Source: a virus. From it: DNA of 26,821 bases. Where the stretch lies: IMG/VR virus record IMGVR_UViG_3300046009_010534, positions 1 to 26,821 of that record, one strand, 5' to 3'. The notes beneath the pieces are model-generated. The model was not told where the DNA came from and did not search any database. It saw only the letters and a program-made list of their open reading frames with translations. The translations under genes were made by a program, and so were the position numbers. Position 1 is the stretch's first letter, and every line of letters begins with the position of its first letter. This document shows positions 22,346-26,821 of this stretch, in pieces.

Positions 22346-24957
22346 GCGTCCTTGGCTGCTTCCGGACGAAAATCGCCACAGGCAAGGTCGACATCGAGGC
22401 CGGGCGCAAGCTCCTGGGCTGGATCGATGCGCTGAAAGACGAATATCGCGACAAGGTCGCGGCGGCGGAAGCCGACCGCATGGCGGCGCAGGGCGCAGTC
22501 GCCCGCGTCGATTTCGAGGCGCGCCGCGCCGAGGAGCTGGCGATGCGCGCGCTGGAGGCGCGGATCGAGGCGCTGGACCGGATCGCGACGTATCGCGCGG
22601 CGACCGACGCGCTGGGCGCTGAAAAGGGCGATTTCGGCGTTGGCGACAAGCGGCCGATCACCATGGCCTGGGGGGTCGTGCCCATGCCGCTTGGCACGGA
22701 CCGCACGCCTGTCGTCGGCCGGGCGCTGCGATCGCTGTTCGCGCGCGACCAGCACGAGATCATGGACGGGCCAAACGTTCATTACCGCGCCCGCGACATC
22801 CGCGGGCGGGCTCATGCGATCTTCGCCGAGGGCATCGAGGCGATGCGCCCGAAAATGCTGGGGCTCAAGACGGACGCCGCGCTGGACGAGGCGGTCGGCC
22901 GCGCCATCCTGGACGGGAAGGCGGACGACGCGCTGGCGCGCGACATCGCCGGGCGGTGGAAGAAAACCGACGCCTATCTGGTCGACGAGTTCAACAAGGC
23001 GGGCGGCGACGTCCTGCCGCGCGACAATTACCTGCCGCAGATCCACGACCGGGCCAAGGTCAAGGCGGCGTCGAAGGAGGCCTGGGTCGCCTTCACGAAG
23101 GATCATCTCGACCGCGCCGCGATGATCGACCGCGCGACGGACGCGCCCATGAGCGACGCGCGGCTGACAGAAGTCCTCAACACGGTCTACGACACCATCT
23201 CGCGCGGCGGCCTCGACGACAGGGTTCCCGACGCCACGCCGCGCGGCGGGCCGCCGCTCGCGGAACAGCGCGGCTTTGAGCGCATCCTGCATTTCAGGGG
23301 GTATGACGGCTGGAACGCCTATCGCGAGCAGTTCGGCGATGGCCGTTCCGTCTATGAAACGATCCTGTCGCATATCCAGAACATCAGCAGCGACACGGCG
23401 CAAATGGCGCTGCTCGGCCCCGATCCGCGCGCGTTCCGGCGGTTTGTCGAAAACACGTATGCGCAGTATCGCGCCGCCCTGTCCGGCGAGGCCGCGCCGG
23501 CCGACGCCAAGGCCTTCGCCGCCTCGGTGAAGAGCGTCAAGACGGCGGAAGCGGCGCTCGCCCGCGACGAGAGGCTGACGCTGGCCCTGTTCGACGAGGT
23601 GACGGGCGCGGCCCATGCGCCGGTCGACGTCGGCCTTGCCCACGCGATGGCGACGATGCGGGGGTATCTGTCCGGCGTTCAGCTCGGATCGGCGGTGATC
23701 TCGTCCCTTGCCGATCAGGGCTCGCTCGCCATGACGGCGCGGATCAACGGGGTTCCGGCGATGGCCGTGCTGCGCCGCGCCCTCGCCGACATGAAGGACG
23801 GGACCAGCGAAATCCGCGCGGCGCAGGCCGGGCTGATCGCCGACACGCTGGCGCACACCGCGCGCGTCGCCCACGACGACACGATGGTCGCGCTCGGGCA
23901 GGCGCGGGTCATGCAGATGTCGACGGCGCTGATCCGCGCCTCGGGGCTGAGGCGCTGGACGGCGGTGCTGCGCAACGCCTTCGCGATGGAATGGATGGCG
24001 CAGCTCGCCAACAAGAGCGGCCAGGCCTTCGACCAGCTGGACGAGCGCACCCTGAAGGCCTTCGCGCGCTACGGCATCACGGAAACGCAATGGGACGCCA
24101 TGCGGCGGTCGCAGCCGTTCGAGCCGGAGCCCGGCGCGACGCTGCTGCGCCCGGTGGACGTCGCCGACCGCGACGCCTCGGAACGCTTCCTCAGGATGCT
24201 CAACCAGGAGATGGATCACGCCGTCATCGAGACCGACGCCAACACGCGGGCGCTGCTGACGCAAGGAACGCGGCCGGGCACGCTGGAAGGCGAGATGCTG
24301 CGCGCCGGCGCGCTCTACAAGGGCTTCCCCGTGACGTTCTTCGCCATGCACTTCGGCCGCGCCTTCGCGCGCGGCTGGGACGGCGACCGGCTGGGCCATG
24401 GCGCGCTGACGCTGCTCGCCGTCTGGGGCATGGGCGCGCTCGCGATGCAGGCCAAGGAAATATCGCAGGGGCGCGATCCGCTCTCGCTCGATCCGTCCGA
24501 GGCGGCGGGGCGGAAAGCGTGGATCAAGGCGCTGTTCCAGTCGGGCGGCCTCGGCATCTTCGGCGACCTCGTGGCGCAGGACAAGACGCGCATGGGCAAC
24601 TCCTGGGCGGCGACGCTGGCCGGTCCGCAGGTCGGGCTCGCCGAAAGCGTGTTCGGCCAATGGCTGATCAAGAACACGCAGCTCGCCGCCGCCGGCAAGG
24701 AGACGCATTTCGCCGGCGATGCGCTCTATATCGGCGCGCGGTATCTGCCCGGCTCCTCGCTCTGGTACGCGCGGCTCGCCCTGCAGCGCGCCGTCTTCGA
24801 CCAGGCCGCGCTGATGATCGACGAGCGCGCGCCCGAGCGCTTCCGCCGCATCGAGCGCGAGGCGCGCGAGAAATTCGCCCAGGACTTCTGGGCTCCGCCG
24901 GGCGAGGCGCCCTTCCGAGCGCCGGACCTCTCCCGCATGTTTGGAGGCCAGCCATGA
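22342..24957 (+). CDS. Large internal virion/ejection-type protein
   Basis: The product has 871 residues, starting in an ATGA overlap and ending in another. The first 100 residues form an amphipathic helical stretch of Ala, Glu and Arg. The middle is a mostly helical, charged protein (GWNAYREQFGDGRSVYETIL; HIQNISSDTAQMALLG). From about residue 620 on there are GALYKGFPVTFFAMHFGRAF and a hydrophobic stretch around 686-706 (ALTLLAVWGMGALAMQAKEI) that may insert in a membrane. It is the last of four large proteins between the nozzle and the fibre, where T7 has gp15 and gp16, so a role as an internal core protein injected with the DNA is likely. I see no catalytic motif. Confidence 0.7.
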   Translation: MSVLGCFRTKIATGKVDIEAGRKLLGWIDALKDEYRDKVAAAEADRMAAQGAVARVDFEARRAEELAMRALEARIEALDRIATYRAATDALGAEKGDFGVGDKRPITMAWGVVPMPLGTDRTPVVGRALRSLFARDQHEIMDGPNVHYRARDIRGRAHAIFAEGIEAMRPKMLGLKTDAALDEAVGRAILDGKADDALARDIAGRWKKTDAYLVDEFNKAGGDVLPRDNYLPQIHDRAKVKAASKEAWVAFTKDHLDRAAMIDRATDAPMSDARLTEVLNTVYDTISRGGLDDRVPDATPRGGPPLAEQRGFERILHFRGYDGWNAYREQFGDGRSVYETILSHIQNISSDTAQMALLGPDPRAFRRFVENTYAQYRAALSGEAAPADAKAFAASVKSVKTAEAALARDERLTLALFDEVTGAAHAPVDVGLAHAMATMRGYLSGVQLGSAVISSLADQGSLAMTARINGVPAMAVLRRALADMKDGTSEIRAAQAGLIADTLAHTARVAHDDTMVALGQARVMQMSTALIRASGLRRWTAVLRNAFAMEWMAQLANKSGQAFDQLDERTLKAFARYGITETQWDAMRRSQPFEPEPGATLLRPVDVADRDASERFLRMLNQEMDHAVIETDANTRALLTQGTRPGTLEGEMLRAGALYKGFPVTFFAMHFGRAFARGWDGDRLGHGALTLLAVWGMGALAMQAKEISQGRDPLSLDPSEAAGRKAWIKALFQSGGLGIFGDLVAQDKTRMGNSWAATLAGPQVGLAESVFGQWLIKNTQLAAAGKETHFAGDALYIGARYLPGSSLWYARLALQRAVFDQAALMIDERAPERFRRIEREAREKFAQDFWAPPGEAPFRAPDLSRMFGGQP

Positions 24958-26821
24958 CCGTCTCGACCGAACTCGTCCGCTCGACCCATGGCTGGACGGG
25001 CGTGGAGACCTCCTTCGCGACGGGCTGGCCCGCCGACAAGATCGCCGACGTCAAGGGCGTGTTTGTCACCGGGGCGGGCGTCGAAAGCGCGCTGACGCAA
25101 GGCGTGCATTTTTCGGTGACGCTCGCGTCGGGAACAAAGCTCGCGACCTGCGCGCCGATCGCCATGCCGGCTCCGGCCGGCACGATCAAGTTCTACCGCG
25201 AGACGCCAGCCCTGAACGAAATCGTTCTGGTCGACGGCCAGAACTTCCCCGCGACGACCCATCAGCAGCTGCACGACCGCGCCGCGCTGCGCGACGCGGA
25301 GGCCAAGGACAACTACAGCCGCGTCATCAAGCTGACGCCGGGCGATACGGCTTTCGACGCCGGATCGAAGCGCATCGTCAATCTGGCTGCGCCGACCGGC
25401 GCGAACGACGCCGCGCGCAAGACCGACGTCGATGCGATCGCCGGCTCCGCCGCCGCCGCCGCCGCCAGCGCCGCTAGCGCCGCCGCCAGCGCGTCGTCGG
25501 CGTCAAGCAGCGCCGCCATGGTGCCGCCCGCCTTCGCGACGCGGGCCGCCGCGATCAGCGCGACGCTTGGGGCGAGCGTCCTGAGCATCACCCTGCTCGG
25601 CTGGGCCACGCAGGGCGACGGCGGCGGCGGGCGGTGGATCAAGGCCGCGTCCGAGCCTACGCACGGCATGAAATTACAGACAGCGGACGGCGCGTGGTGG
25701 GAGCTGGCGCGCGGGCAGTTCTACGATATCCGAATGTTTGGCGTGATCGTTGGACCGCATGGCGCGGCTCCCGCTGATAGCACAACGGCGCTCGTCAATA
25801 TGAACGGTTACGATCCGGGCGCGGTGTTCATCCCGCCGGGCATCGTCAAGGGCAATCTGGTTATTACCAACCGGATTTATCTTTGGGGATCGGGCGGAAC
25901 GCACGAAGGGCTTACCGATGTCATCGCCATTTCCGGCGGATCGGCCTTCATGGCGGCGGTGACATCAACGCCAGTGATTGATGTGCGCGCCAATTCGACC
26001 ACGCTGGAAAATTTCCATGTCTATGGCGGCTCAGGCGGCGGCGTGAAGATCGGCCATGTCGTGTCCGGGGTGTCATGCACGACTGTTTCCGGAAGCACGA
26101 CAGTCACCGTTCCCGGCGGCGGCATGACCGCCGGCGACGTGGGGAAATTCATCCGGATCGAGACATCGGGCGGGCCGGCCTATCGGACCATCGCGGCGTT
26201 CGGCTCCGCAACCTCGATTACGGTCGACAGTTCGGCGGGCCTGCTTTCCGAGACCGTCACCATGTCCTACGGCGCGCCCGTCACGCATGTCCGCCTTGAA
26301 GATATCTCGACCAACTACGGGTGCCAGCGCGGAATTGATGTCCGCATGGGCGGATCGTATCACATCCTCAACTGCTACGCCTGGGGCTACGCGGCGGCGC
26401 TCTATCTCGACAACGTGCTGAACCCCGATACGGGCGACAGCGCCGTGATCGGCGGCGTGTTCAACTCCGATCCGAGTACGGGCGCTTGCGTCCATCACAT
26501 CGGCGGCGGTTCGGTCCGGTTTCAGGGCATCAAGTTCGCGCAAGGCCAGCACCACTATCGGATGCGCTGGTCGCATGGCTCGTCCGCATCGGTCATGTTT
26601 GTCAACAACACATGGGAAGATTGTACTGGCGCGTCCATTCACGTTGAAAACAGCTATCCCTTCAACCGTTTTACGATTGGCGCGGGCAACAATTTCGGCG
26701 CAATGTCATGCCCTGTCATCGTGTTTTCCGATGTGCCGGGCGTTGGCGGCGTTGTGCGGCAGATCGTGATTGACGGCGCGACGTTCGACCAGACCGGCGG
26801 CGCGGTTGATCTGATTCATTT
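24954..26821 (+). CDS. Tail fibre/spike protein, N-terminal part
   Basis: The frame begins at ATG 24954 (ATGA overlap; GGAGG about 6-8 bases upstream) and runs off the right edge, leaving 622 codons. Residues 1-155 resemble the T7 gp17-type tail-attachment domain (FATGWPADKIADVKGVFVTG; FPATTHQQLHDRAALRDAEA). An Ala/Ser-rich linker follows (about 163-190). From about 240 on, GQFYDIRMFGVIVGPHGAAP and STTALVN look like the start of a pectate-lyase-type beta-helix, and the rest shows the short Gly/Asn-rich strands of such a helix. It would bind, and perhaps degrade, a host surface polysaccharide. Codon use turns A/T-richer from about 25670, a sign that the receptor-binding part was exchanged. Confidence 0.85.
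   Translation, partial: MTVSTELVRSTHGWTGVETSFATGWPADKIADVKGVFVTGAGVESALTQGVHFSVTLASGTKLATCAPIAMPAPAGTIKFYRETPALNEIVLVDGQNFPATTHQQLHDRAALRDAEAKDNYSRVIKLTPGDTAFDAGSKRIVNLAAPTGANDAARKTDVDAIAGSAAAAAASAASAAASASSASSSAAMVPPAFATRAAAISATLGASVLSITLLGWATQGDGGGGRWIKAASEPTHGMKLQTADGAWWELARGQFYDIRMFGVIVGPHGAAPADSTTALVNMNGYDPGAVFIPPGIVKGNLVITNRIYLWGSGGTHEGLTDVIAISGGSAFMAAVTSTPVIDVRANSTTLENFHVYGGSGGGVKIGHVVSGVSCTTVSGSTTVTVPGGGMTAGDVGKFIRIETSGGPAYRTIAAFGSATSITVDSSAGLLSETVTMSYGAPVTHVRLEDISTNYGCQRGIDVRMGGSYHILNCYAWGYAAALYLDNVLNPDTGDSAVIGGVFNSDPSTGACVHHIGGGSVRFQGIKFAQGQHHYRMRWSHGSSASVMFVNNTWEDCTGASIHVENSYPFNRFTIGAGNNFGAMSCPVIVFSDVPGVGGVVRQIVIDGATFDQTGGAVDLIH

Noticed and set aside
22060-24708. Long minus-strand frame opposite the 871-residue gene
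   Set aside because: It is a shadow frame with no domains or upstream signals.

Overview
The window is a high-GC piece of a tailed double-stranded DNA phage or prophage. It carries a T7-like (podovirus) virion gene set. The base composition, the GTGA/ATGA stop-start overlaps and the protein style suggest a phage of an alphaproteobacterium, possibly of the Rhizobiales. That host assignment is inference. No host gene, integrase, attachment site, tRNA, CRISPR array or insertion sequence is visible, so a free phage and a prophage cannot be told apart. No lysis gene and no phage RNA polymerase lie in the window. Both ends cut through genes.

Layout, left to right. (1) Positions 1-2920 (+ strand): the tail of a winged-helix regulator, a large P-loop ATPase of primase/helicase type, a YodC-like (DUF2158) small protein and an HNH nuclease. 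(2) Positions 2902-4674 (- strand): five small genes read leftward, including an XRE-type helix-turn-helix protein and members of poorly characterised phage families. (3) Positions 4675-5351: a noncoding control region with a leftward promoter, paired GGTAT-N3-ATACC operators, two further perfect inverted repeats, a cluster of about 13 GGGAC(G) repeats and an AT-rich palindrome. It looks like a genetic switch, a replication origin, or both. (4) Positions 5352-26821 (+ strand): one long late operon.

The late operon follows the assembly order. It has a terminase-area cluster with the large terminase (5352-8015), a small Gln/Ala-rich protein, portal, a small protein, scaffold, a small protein, a 447-base structured leader, major capsid, a second capsid-area protein, two tail tube/nozzle proteins (T7 gp11- and gp12-like) and a gp14-like internal protein. 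Then come a 940-residue lytic transglycosylase, an 853-residue protein with a ParB-like (DdrB-type) domain, an 871-residue large protein and the start of a tail fibre/spike. The fibre has a T7 gp17-like N-terminus and a probable beta-helix body.

The least ordinary items are the repeat-dense control region at 4.7-5.3 kb, the structured leader in front of the capsid gene, and a 60-codon gene nested in another frame of the ParB-domain gene, with its own ribosome binding site and a codon signature stronger than that of the host frame.
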